Part shown: positions 1 to 6,193 of the stretch, one piece after another | Layout of the letters: the number at the start of each line of letters is the position of its first letter | Numbering within the stretch: position 1 is the stretch's first letter | DNA from: JBDTMT01 sp033764095 | GTDB taxonomy: Bacteria; Desulfobacterota; Binatia; HRBIN30; CADEER01 | Reading direction: 5' to 3' | NCBI GenBank assembly: GCA_033764095.1 | Contig: JANRJF010000372.1 | Coordinates: 1-7,214 of the forward strand | Length of the DNA: 7,214 nucleotides | Translations under genes and position numbers: made by a program | Notes under the pieces: model-generated | Seen by the model: only the letters and a program-made list of their open reading frames with translations | The model's database searches: none | What the model was told of the DNA's origin: nothing

Positions 1-16
1 CCAAGGTCTGAGGTCC

Positions 17-40
17 GCTTGGTGTCTTGGTGCCTTGGTG
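17..40. repeat. Three tandem copies of an 8-bp unit (NCTTGGTG)
   Basis: Positions 17-24, 25-32 and 33-40 read GCTTGGTG, TCTTGGTG and CCTTGGTG; on the minus strand the unit is CACCAAGN. A partial further copy (CCTTGGT) occurs at 46-52, and its inverse CCAAGG stands at 1-6, so the array may continue left of the window. The stretch is non-coding and visibly less GC-rich than the genes. From memory it resembles dispersed intergenic octamer arrays of the CACNAAGN type seen in several bacterial groups. No function is known to me. Confidence 0.75.
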
Positions 41-71
41 GTTGGCCTTGGTCCTGTGTGTGAAGTTTCAG

Positions 72-105
72 GTCAGGGGAGGGAATTCGTTCTCACCCCC
101 CTGAC
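72..105 (-). terminator. Possible operon-end hairpin (no U-tract)
   Basis: GTCAGGGG at 72-79 and CCCCTGAC at 98-105 are perfect 8-base inverted repeats around an 18-base loop, in which further G and C runs could extend the stem past a bulge. It lies 28 bases past the TAG of the last gene, where an operon terminator would be expected. No T-rich tract follows on the minus strand, so it is not a classical intrinsic terminator. It may instead protect an mRNA 3' end or be incidental. Confidence 0.35.
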
Positions 106-118
106 AGCCTGACAGCCT
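100..118. repeat. Tandem CCTGACAG repeat (2.4 copies)
   Basis: CCTGACAG occurs at 100-107 and 108-115, followed by a partial CCT at 116-118. This is also an 8-bp period but a different unit from the array at 17-40. The first copy forms part of the right arm of the hairpin at 72-105. Confidence 0.7.
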
Positions 119-133
119 CAAAAGCCCAACCGC

Positions 134-3097
134 CTACCTCAACCCCACCAGCCGCAGCATCATCGTCTCGAACCAGCCGATGGTGCGCGGGCCGAAGGCG
201 AGCAGGGTGACGGTGAAGCTGCCCAGCACGAGCGTGCCGGCCCAGTGCAGGGAGGTGCGCAGCCAGGCCGGCGTCGCGGCGGGCAGCAGGCGCCAGCCGT
301 GGCGCCGCGCCGCCGCTTGGGTCGCGACGGCGACGGCGTTGAGCGCCGCCCAGAGCGCGATCGGCGCCAGTTGCAGCGGCCACGCCGGCGCGCCGAGAAA
401 GGGCTGGCCGGCCCAGTGCCACAGCATGCTGACGGCGAAGGCGGCGGCGATGTTGCGCGTCTGCCGGCGGCGGTTGCCGCCGAGCGGGATGTAGACGTAG
501 CGCACCAGCCACTGCGTCATCGTGCCGCGCCAGGCGTGCCAGAACTCGGCCGGCGAACGGCGCGTCAGGATGCGGCTGAAGTTGGGTTGCAGCGCGACGC
601 CGTAGAGCAGGGCGATGGCGTCGATGGTGTGCCACAGCCCCATCAGGAAGATGGCGCTGCGCACGAAGCCGAGCAGCAGGTTGAGCCACAGCAGCGGTGT
701 CGTCTGGCTGCCGAGCGCGGTGGCGAAGTCGGTCGCCATCTGTCTGGCGAGCCAGATCTGCGCGGCGCCGAGCGCCAGCCGCGCCAGCGCGCCGCCGTAG
801 GCCAGAGCCGCCGGCGTGCGGTCGAGGTTGCGCTCGCCGAACTGGTCGTAGCGCTCGCTGGCGCCGAGGCAATTGGGATAGAACGCCTGGTAGGCGAGGT
901 AATGGCCGAGCGAGTCGGGCCGGCCGCGCCGCGTCTCCACCGCGTAGCTGACGTGGCGCAGCGCGGTGAAGGCGAGCAGTCCCTGCGCCACCAGTGCGCT
1001 CAGCATCGCCGGCGCGCGCAGGCTCCAGCACGCCGCATAGCCGCCGCCGAGGATCGCCGCCTGCAGCAGCGCCACCTGCCAGCCGGGCTGGTCGCGCGTC
1101 GCGCGCAGCGCCAGCAGGGCGAGCAGCGGCACGCCGAGCCCGAGCGCCAGCGCCGCGGCCCCCAGCGTGCTGCCGAGCAGCGCGACGCCGACGGCGGCGA
1201 ACAGCCAGCGCCGCGTCGCCGCCTCCAAGCCGATCGCCGCGGCGCCGGCGAGGACGGCGAACAGTAGATGATCGCGGCGGCCGAGCATGGTCACCACGTC
1301 GGGGCTCGGGTGCTCGACCATCCAGACCAGCAACGCCGCCGCCGCGGCGCCGGCGGCGAGCCGCCCGGCGGCGCGCAGCGCGCCGGGTCCGACGCGTTGC
1401 CAGGCGAGGCCGGCGAGGCACAGCAGGGTGGCGAAGGCGAGGCTGGAGAGCGCCGTCAGGCCGTCGTCGCGCAGCGCCGCCAGGCGCGCCGACAGTGCCG
1501 TCGAGCGCGGCGCGCCGGGCGGCGGCAGCACGGCGTCGTCGAGCGCCGCGAGCAGGTCGGGGGGCGGTGGCGGGCTCGGCGGCGGCGCGACGCTGGCCGG
1601 CGCCAGGCTGCGTTCCTCCAGCACCCGCCCGGCACTGCAGCGCCCGTCGGCGATGCGCCGCGTCACCGGGTCGGGATCGACGAAGAAGACGCGCCGGTCG
1701 GGATCGAGCGCGTCGGGAAAGTAGAGGCAGTAGACGCCCAGCCAGCCGGGGAAGCGCCCGTCCTTCGACACCAGCATGCCGACCGGCAGGAAGGCCTGGT
1801 TGCGGATCAACACCGGCGCGCCGGCCGGGCTGGCGTCGATCGCCTGGCGCATCACCTCGAGCACCCGCGCGGTCTCGGTGCGCGACGCCGGGAAGTGCTG
1901 GATCGGGGTCGCCCAGCGCTGATGCGCCGCCGCCAGGCCCAGCCCGAGGAGCAGCGCGGCGAGGCCGCTGGCGCGGCGCGACCGGAACGCGCCGCGTGTG
2001 GCGTGGGCGAGCGCCACGCCGAGTGCGGCGGCGAACAGCGCCGCGGCGGCGTAGTGGTAGCGCGGCACCGCCGACATCATCGCCAGCTGCATCGGCTTGG
2101 CGAACATGCCGCGGCCGGCGGCGATGGTCGCGTACGCCGCCATGCCGGGCAGCGCCAGCGCCAGGACGCCGCGCAGCGCGGCGCCGCGGCCGCGCCACAG
2201 CGCCAGCAGCGTGACTGCCACCACCGCGCCGAACGCCACCGTTGCGGCGCTGCCGATCGCCAGGCGGCGAATGCCGGCCGGTCCGAGCGCCAGCTGGCCG
2301 ATGCCGAACTGCAGCAGGGCGACGAAGTAGCGCAGCTGCGGCCACACGTAGCCGAGGCCGCTGATCAGCATCGCCGCCTCCGGCGCGGTGCCGTAGTGCG
2401 CGGCGTACCAGTCCTGCAGGGTGACGTAGGTGATGCCGAGCAGCAGCGGCGCGAGCCCGAGGCCGAGCAGCGCCTGGCGCCGCAGCCGCCCCGCCGGCAG
2501 GAGGAGCCAGGCGGCGGCCGGCATCGCGGCGGCGAAGCCGAGCCCGACGCCGAAGCTGGTGCCGCCGATCAGCATCGCCACCAGCCACCAGCCGGCGGCG
2601 CCGCGCCGCGGCGGCACGCCGCGCGCGCAGGCGGCGAGCTCGGCCAGCACCCACAGCGCCGCGGTCGCCGCCATCACCTGGCCGTACACCGCGTACCAGC
2701 CGAGCGTGCCCTCGTTGGCCGGCGCCATGCCCCACAGCGCCGCGGCGACGAATGCCGCCAGCCCGTTGCCGCCGATGCGCTCGACGATGCGGAAGACCAG
2801 CCAGACGTTGACCAGGTGGGTGACCAGCGTCAGCCAGAAATACAGCGCCGGCTCCATGCCGAAGGCGGCGTGGCTGAGCGCCATCACCAGGTTGCGCGAC
2901 ATCAGCAGGTGCGCGCCGTGCATGCGCAGCACGAAGCGGGTGAAGTCCCAGTCGACCAGGGTGAAGAAGTTCAGGAAGTCGTCGCTGACGAAGTAGTTGC
3001 CGGTGATGCCCCAGAAGGCCCAGGCGCTGAGCGCCAGCGCCGCCAGGCGCAGGCCGCCGTTCAGCGCCGCGTCGCGGTGGGTGGCGGGCGTGGTCAT
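134..3097 (-). CDS. GT-C-like module fused to an MBOAT (AlgI-like) O-acyltransferase domain (987 aa)
   Basis: Two-domain polytopic protein. Residues 1-~495 are a third copy of the module in the two preceding genes: NYFVSDDF (34-41), MHGAHLLMSRN (59-69), LVTHLVN (91-97), GWYAVYGQV (133-141), TSFGVGLG (180-187), PRYHYAAAAL (345-354), FPGWLGVYCLYFPD (449-462). A proline-rich linker (about 500-530, with runs of P) leads to a ~440-residue membrane domain with roughly 11 helices. It carries MBOAT signatures: HYLAYQAFYPN then LGASERYDQF (732-753, resembling the GPIER motif), PNF..IL..RSPAEFW (838-853), WLVRYVYIPLGGN (863-875) and MLWHWAG (891-897). H894 matches the second conserved MBOAT histidine. 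The first, usually in RWH, is Arg857 here, with a His at 854. MBOAT domains such as AlgI and DltB move acyl groups onto extracytoplasmic polymers. The ATG at 3097 overlaps the upstream stop (ATGA). A strong GGAGGA lies 15 bases upstream, farther than usual, so translational coupling probably matters. The TAG stop at 134-136 ends the gene and probably the operon. Confidence 0.93.
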   Translation of the reverse strand: MTTPATHRDAALNGGLRLAALALSAWAFWGITGNYFVSDDFLNFFTLVDWDFTRFVLRMHGAHLLMSRNLVMALSHAAFGMEPALYFWLTLVTHLVNVWLVFRIVERIGGNGLAAFVAAALWGMAPANEGTLGWYAVYGQVMAATAALWVLAELAACARGVPPRRGAAGWWLVAMLIGGTSFGVGLGFAAAMPAAAWLLLPAGRLRRQALLGLGLAPLLLGITYVTLQDWYAAHYGTAPEAAMLISGLGYVWPQLRYFVALLQFGIGQLALGPAGIRRLAIGSAATVAFGAVVAVTLLALWRGRGAALRGVLALALPGMAAYATIAAGRGMFAKPMQLAMMSAVPRYHYAAAALFAAALGVALAHATRGAFRSRRASGLAALLLGLGLAAAHQRWATPIQHFPASRTETARVLEVMRQAIDASPAGAPVLIRNQAFLPVGMLVSKDGRFPGWLGVYCLYFPDALDPDRRVFFVDPDPVTRRIADGRCSAGRVLEERSLAPASVAPPPSPPPPPDLLAALDDAVLPPPGAPRSTALSARLAALRDDGLTALSSLAFATLLCLAGLAWQRVGPGALRAAGRLAAGAAAAALLVWMVEHPSPDVVTMLGRRDHLLFAVLAGAAAIGLEAATRRWLFAAVGVALLGSTLGAAALALGLGVPLLALLALRATRDQPGWQVALLQAAILGGGYAACWSLRAPAMLSALVAQGLLAFTALRHVSYAVETRRGRPDSLGHYLAYQAFYPNCLGASERYDQFGERNLDRTPAALAYGGALARLALGAAQIWLARQMATDFATALGSQTTPLLWLNLLLGFVRSAIFLMGLWHTIDAIALLYGVALQPNFSRILTRRSPAEFWHAWRGTMTQWLVRYVYIPLGGNRRRQTRNIAAAFAVSMLWHWAGQPFLGAPAWPLQLAPIALWAALNAVAVATQAAARRHGWRLLPAATPAWLRTSLHWAGTLVLGSFTVTLLAFGPRTIGWFETMMLRLVGLR
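137..1558 (-). other. MBOAT domain region within the fusion protein
   Basis: These positions encode about residues 514-987 of the 987-residue protein, everything after the proline run. The part is comparable in length to stand-alone AlgI-type proteins (roughly 470-520 residues). The two paralogues upstream stop exactly where this region begins, so the boundary is visible by comparison. The key motif block is at 473-547, the Arg857 codon at 527-529 and the His894 codon at 416-418. The first ~200 residues of the domain are low-complexity Ala/Leu helices without recognisable motifs. Confidence 0.82.
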
Positions 3098-4590
3098 GGC
3101 GTCGCCGGCGCGTCCTCCGGCGCTACCAGCAGGCCGGCGGTGCGCCGCCCGTCGGCGAACTGCGCGCGCACCGCCGCGCTGGGCTCGACGAAGGTGACCG
3201 GATGTCCCTGCACGCGGTTGGCGGGAAAGTAGATGGCGAAGACGGCGGCCCAGCCCGGGAACTCCAGCAGCGACACCAGCGGGGCGCCCACCGCGTGGAA
3301 GACGCGGTTGGGAATGCGGACGGCGGCGCCGGGCGGCGCCGCCGCGACGCGCGCGCGCACCTGGCCGATGACCAGCGCGGCCTCGGCGCGGGCGGCGGCG
3401 TTGGTGTCGACCGCCGGCGGCCAGAGCGCGAAGCCGAGCGCAGCGGCGCCGAGCCACAGCGGGAACGCCAGGCGGGCGGCCGTGATGGCGGGCAGTTGGA
3501 CCACGGCCACCGCCAGCAGCAGCGCCAGCAGCGCCGCGCCGGCGTAGTGGTAGCGGGTCTGCTCGACCGCCGCCGGCAGTGCGTTCCACAGCGCGAAGCG
3601 CCCCATCGCGATCGACCCGTAACAGCCGATCAGGCAGAGCCACAGCGCCAGCAGCCAGCGCCGCGCTGTGGGGCCGCCGCGCCAGGCCGCCCAGGCGCTG
3701 AGGGCGGTCAGCGCCAGCGCCGCGCCGTGCCAGAGCCGCGGCGCGCCGTAGTCGAGCGGCAGCGGCCCGCCGAGCAGCCGCGCCGTGCCGTAGCCGACCA
3801 GGTCGACGCCCATGCCGAGCACCTGCGACCACGCCGCCGGCATCAGCGCCGCCAGCGCGGTCAGCGCCGCGACGCCGCTGACCCGCGGATGCTGCGCGAC
3901 GCGATCGTACGCGGCATGCGAGGCGACGTAGAGGAGCGGGATCGCCACCCACAGCGCGAGCAGCGGCGGCCGCCGCGTGCCGCGCCGCGGCAGCAGGAGC
4001 GCCAGACAGAGCGGCGCCACCAGTGCGAGGCCGAGGCCGACGCCGAAGCTGAAGGCCCCCGCCAGCAGCAGCGCGGCGGCGGCGGCGGTTTCGCCACGCC
4101 GCAGGCGTCCGTCGCGCGCGGCCGCGCGCGCCGCGATCAGCAACACCAGCAGCATCGCGGTGGTGGCGAGCACCTGGCCGTACACCGAGTACCAGGTCAG
4201 CGTGGCGGCCAGCAGCGGCGCGGTGCCGAACAGCAGGGCGCCGAAGGCAGCCGCCGCCGGCGGCGGCACGACGCGGCGCAGCAGCGCGAACAGCAGGGCG
4301 ACGTTGAGCAGGTGGGTGAGCAGGACCGCGAGGTAGAAGGGCAGCGGCGCGGTGCCGAACAGCCGCGCGAAGAGCAGGAAGACGGCGTTGCGCACCGCCA
4401 GCACGTGGCCGCCGTGCGGCGCCAGCAGCAGCTCCAGCGGCGGCAGGTTGACGATGTCGAACAGGTACAGGAAGTCGTCGCTGACGAAATAGGCGGACGG
4501 CACGGTGCGCCAGGCGAACGCGCTGGCGCCGAGCGCGAGCAGCAGCAGGGCCGGCGCGGCGGCCCGCGCGCGGGCCGGGCGGGCGCTCAT
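3094..4590 (-). CDS. GT-C-like polytopic membrane protein, paralogue B (498 aa)
   Basis: Close paralogue of the preceding gene. It starts at ATG 4590, which overlaps the upstream stop by 4 bases, and a GGAAG lies 7 bases before the start. The N-terminal helix (residues ~11-28) leads into YFVSDDFLYLFDIV (34-47). Then come APHGGHVLAVRN (58-68), LLTHLLN (90-96), TWYSVYGQV (132-140), FSFGVGLG (180-187), TRYHYAGAAL (345-354) and about ten membrane helices, ending near residue 391. The C-terminal soluble domain carries IPNRVFHAVG (426-435), EFPGWAAVFAIYFPAN (443-458) and FVEPSAAVRAQFADGRRTAGLL (467-488 region), and ends PEDAPATP. DNA identity with paralogue A is high in conserved blocks, for example a perfect 28-base match. 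The pair therefore arose by tandem duplication. The aspartates D38/D39 are the candidate catalytic acidic pair by analogy with GT-C enzymes; this is inference. No Pfam-level family could be named from memory. Confidence 0.92.
   Translation of the reverse strand: MSARPARARAAAPALLLLALGASAFAWRTVPSAYFVSDDFLYLFDIVNLPPLELLLAPHGGHVLAVRNAVFLLFARLFGTAPLPFYLAVLLTHLLNVALLFALLRRVVPPPAAAAFGALLFGTAPLLAATLTWYSVYGQVLATTAMLLVLLIAARAAARDGRLRRGETAAAAALLLAGAFSFGVGLGLALVAPLCLALLLPRRGTRRPPLLALWVAIPLLYVASHAAYDRVAQHPRVSGVAALTALAALMPAAWSQVLGMGVDLVGYGTARLLGGPLPLDYGAPRLWHGAALALTALSAWAAWRGGPTARRWLLALWLCLIGCYGSIAMGRFALWNALPAAVEQTRYHYAGAALLALLLAVAVVQLPAITAARLAFPLWLGAAALGFALWPPAVDTNAAARAEAALVIGQVRARVAAAPPGAAVRIPNRVFHAVGAPLVSLLEFPGWAAVFAIYFPANRVQGHPVTFVEPSAAVRAQFADGRRTAGLLVAPEDAPATP
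3113..3118 (-). promoter_or_regulatory. Distant Shine-Dalgarno-like GGAGGA before the fusion gene
   Basis: GGAGGA on the minus strand ends 15 bases before the ATG at 3097; 5-9 is usual. There is no ATG, GTG or TTG at better spacing in the same frame, and homology with the paralogues begins right after this ATG. Initiation probably relies on coupling through the ATGA overlap, perhaps helped by this site. It could also be chance, as the same bases encode the end of paralogue B. Confidence 0.35.
4169..4196 (-). repeat. 28-bp perfect repeat, copy in paralogue B
   Basis: Identical over 28 bases to 5710-5737 in paralogue A. It encodes the conserved WYSVYGQVL block. The matching place in the fusion gene (near 2674-2700) differs by a few bases. 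Nearby blocks (4303-4322 against 5843-5862, and around 4230 against 5767) are also nearly identical. This is evidence of tandem gene duplication and a possible site for recombination between the copies. Confidence 0.8.
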
Positions 4591-6137
4591 GGGTGCGCTT
4601 CCGGTGCGGCGGTGGGCGACCCTTCCGGCGGTGCCGCCTCCGGCGCGACCAGCAGGTCGCGAGTGCGGCGGCCGTCGCGATAGCGCTCGCGCACCTGCGC
4701 CTCGCGCTCGACGAAGTAGACGCGGTGCCCGTCGGCCTCGTTGGTCGGGTAGTACACCGCGAACAGCGCCGCCCAGCCGGGGAAGTCGTTCATGCCGATG
4801 AACAACGCCCCGGCGGCGTGCAGGGCGCGATTGGTCAGGTAGACCGGCTGCTGCGGCGGCGCCGCGGCGACGCGCGCCCGCATCCAGTTGAGCGCGAAGT
4901 CCACCTCGCGCCGCTCGCGCGTGTTCAGGTAGGGCGCCGGCGGCCAGGCGGCGAACGCGCCGGCGGCGGCGACCAGCCACAGACCGAAGAGGCCGCCGGC
5001 GGCGCCGGCGCGCGACAGCGGGCGCGGCGCGATGCCGCTCAGCCCGAGGCACACGATCAGGCTGAGCGTCGCCAGGGTGGTGTAGTGGTAGCGCGCCTGC
5101 GCCGCCATGAAGAACGCATTCTCGTTCCACAGGTAGATGCGGCCGAGCGCGATGATGCCGTACGCGCCGAGGGTGAGCAGCCAGGCGGCGAGCAGCCAGC
5201 GGCGCGTCGCGCCGTCGCCGCGCCGATACGCCGCCGCGCTCAGGCCGAGCAGCGCGAGCAGGCCGGCGACCATCACCCAGGGCGCGCCGAACGGCAGCGG
5301 CACGGCGCCGCCGAGCAGGCGCGCGCCGCCGTAGCCGAGCAGGCCGAGCACCATCTCCGGCACCCGCCACCAGTGCTGCAGCGCGACGCTGGCCAGCGCG
5401 CGCGGGCCTTCGGCAGTGGCGGTGCCGGCGACGCGGTCGTAGGCGGCGTAGGCGGCCAGGTAGCAGAGCGGCACGAGCAGCGGCAGCGCCAGCAGCGGCA
5501 GACGCCAGGCGGCGCGCCCCGGCGGCCGCGGCACCACCAGCGCCAGGGCGACCGGCAGCAGCATCGCGACGGCGATGCCGATGCCGAACGACAGCGCCGC
5601 GGCGATCATCGCGGCGCCGGCGAGCAGCGCCTCGCCGCGCGCCAGCGCCCGGCCGCGCGCCGCGGCGCGGCTCGCCAGGGTGAGCGACAGCAGCAGCGCG
5701 GTGGGGACCAGCACCTGGCCGTACACCGAGTACCAGGCGAGGGCGCCCTCGGCGACCGGGCAGGTGCCGAACAGCAGGGCGCCGAAGCCGGCGACCCAGG
5801 GGCTGCGCGTCACCCGCCGCAGCAGCCCGAAGAGCAGTGCCGTGTTGAGCAGGTGGGTGAGCAGGACGACGACGAAGTAGCGCGCCGCGTCGGTGCCGAA
5901 GAGGCGCGCAAACAGGTAGAAGACGGCGTTGCGCACCACCAGCACGTGCCCGGCGTGGGTGCTGAGCAGGTACTCGCCGAGCGGCCGGTCGACGATGCGA
6001 AACAGGTTCATGAAGTCGTCGCCCTGGAAGTAGCTCGACGGCAGTGCGCGCCAGACGATCAGGCTGGCGACGAGCGCGGCCGACAGCAGCAGCCAGTCGA
6101 CCGCCGTGCGGCGCGGGGGAAGTCCCGCTCCCGGCAT
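4587..6137 (-). CDS. GT-C-like polytopic membrane protein, paralogue A (516 aa)
   Basis: Not a named gene I recognise. One N-terminal helix (about residues 13-30) is followed immediately by YFQGDDF, an acidic pair at the start of the first external loop as in GT-C glycosyltransferases. About ten more helices follow, up to residue ~397, then a ~100-residue soluble C-terminal domain with DFPGWAALFAVYYP and YFVE...DGRR..DLLVAPE, ending in a Pro/Ala/Glu-rich tail. Blocks shared with the two downstream genes: THAGHVLVVRN, LLTHLLN, AWYSVYGQV, LSFGIG, ARYHY. Start choice: ATG at 6137 places the YF..DD motif at residue 36, matching 34 and 35 in the paralogues. A TTG at 6155 would add six residues (MPNPPR). 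Neither start has a good Shine-Dalgarno; an AGG inside a weak hairpin (6153-6170) precedes the TTG. The stop overlaps the next start (ATGA). A role as a lipid-linked-sugar-dependent transferase is inferred from topology and the DD motif. A purely structural or polymer-transport role is not excluded. Confidence 0.92.
   Translation of the reverse strand: MPGAGLPPRRTAVDWLLLSAALVASLIVWRALPSSYFQGDDFMNLFRIVDRPLGEYLLSTHAGHVLVVRNAVFYLFARLFGTDAARYFVVVLLTHLLNTALLFGLLRRVTRSPWVAGFGALLFGTCPVAEGALAWYSVYGQVLVPTALLLSLTLASRAAARGRALARGEALLAGAAMIAAALSFGIGIAVAMLLPVALALVVPRPPGRAAWRLPLLALPLLVPLCYLAAYAAYDRVAGTATAEGPRALASVALQHWWRVPEMVLGLLGYGGARLLGGAVPLPFGAPWVMVAGLLALLGLSAAAYRRGDGATRRWLLAAWLLTLGAYGIIALGRIYLWNENAFFMAAQARYHYTTLATLSLIVCLGLSGIAPRPLSRAGAAGGLFGLWLVAAAGAFAAWPPAPYLNTRERREVDFALNWMRARVAAAPPQQPVYLTNRALHAAGALFIGMNDFPGWAALFAVYYPTNEADGHRVYFVEREAQVRERYRDGRRTRDLLVAPEAAPPEGSPTAAPEAHP
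4598..4602 (-). promoter_or_regulatory. Ribosome binding site of paralogue B
   Basis: On the minus strand GGAAG lies 7 bases before the ATG at 4590. It sits inside the last codons of paralogue A, so the ribosome finishing that gene would meet this start. It supports the ATG at 4590 over any upstream extension of the same frame, which has only arginine/alanine-rich out-of-frame-looking sequence. Confidence 0.55.
5710..5737 (-). repeat. 28-bp perfect repeat, copy in paralogue A
   Basis: Partner of the repeat at 4169-4196, in the same orientation and 1541 bases away, close to the length of one gene unit. Unequal recombination between the two would delete or duplicate about one whole gene and leave an in-frame hybrid only if the spacing is kept in register. 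Confidence 0.8.
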
Positions 6138-6193
6138 GCGCGGGGGGTTTGGCAAAGCGCCTGCGCTTGGGCAAGCCGCTCGGCGCGCCGGGC

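Noticed and set aside
93..2735. 880-codon minus-strand open frame
   Set aside because: Low-complexity Arg/Ala/Gly translation in another frame of the MBOAT fusion gene; no family signal.
1268..3232. Long plus-strand open frame (654 codons), and similar ones at 3202-4683, 4593-6299 and 245-1267
   Set aside because: The translations are Arg/Gln/Ala/Gly-rich with no helices or domains, and lie opposite well-supported minus-strand membrane proteins. Stop-poor antisense frames are expected at this GC content.
3098..3952. Upstream extension of the fusion gene frame to 3952
   Set aside because: The extra 285 residues are Arg/Ala-rich shadow sequence overlapping paralogue B. Homology with the paralogues begins at the ATG at 3097.
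6153..6170. Small hairpin in the gap between the YfhO-like gene and paralogue A
   Set aside because: Only a 5-bp perfect stem (AAGCG/CGCTT) with a 4-base loop. This is too weak in GC-rich DNA to call a regulator or terminator.
4591..6174. Upstream extension of the paralogue B frame to 6174
   Set aside because: Same reasoning: low-complexity shadow of paralogue A. The GGAAG site and paralogue alignment support the ATG at 4590.
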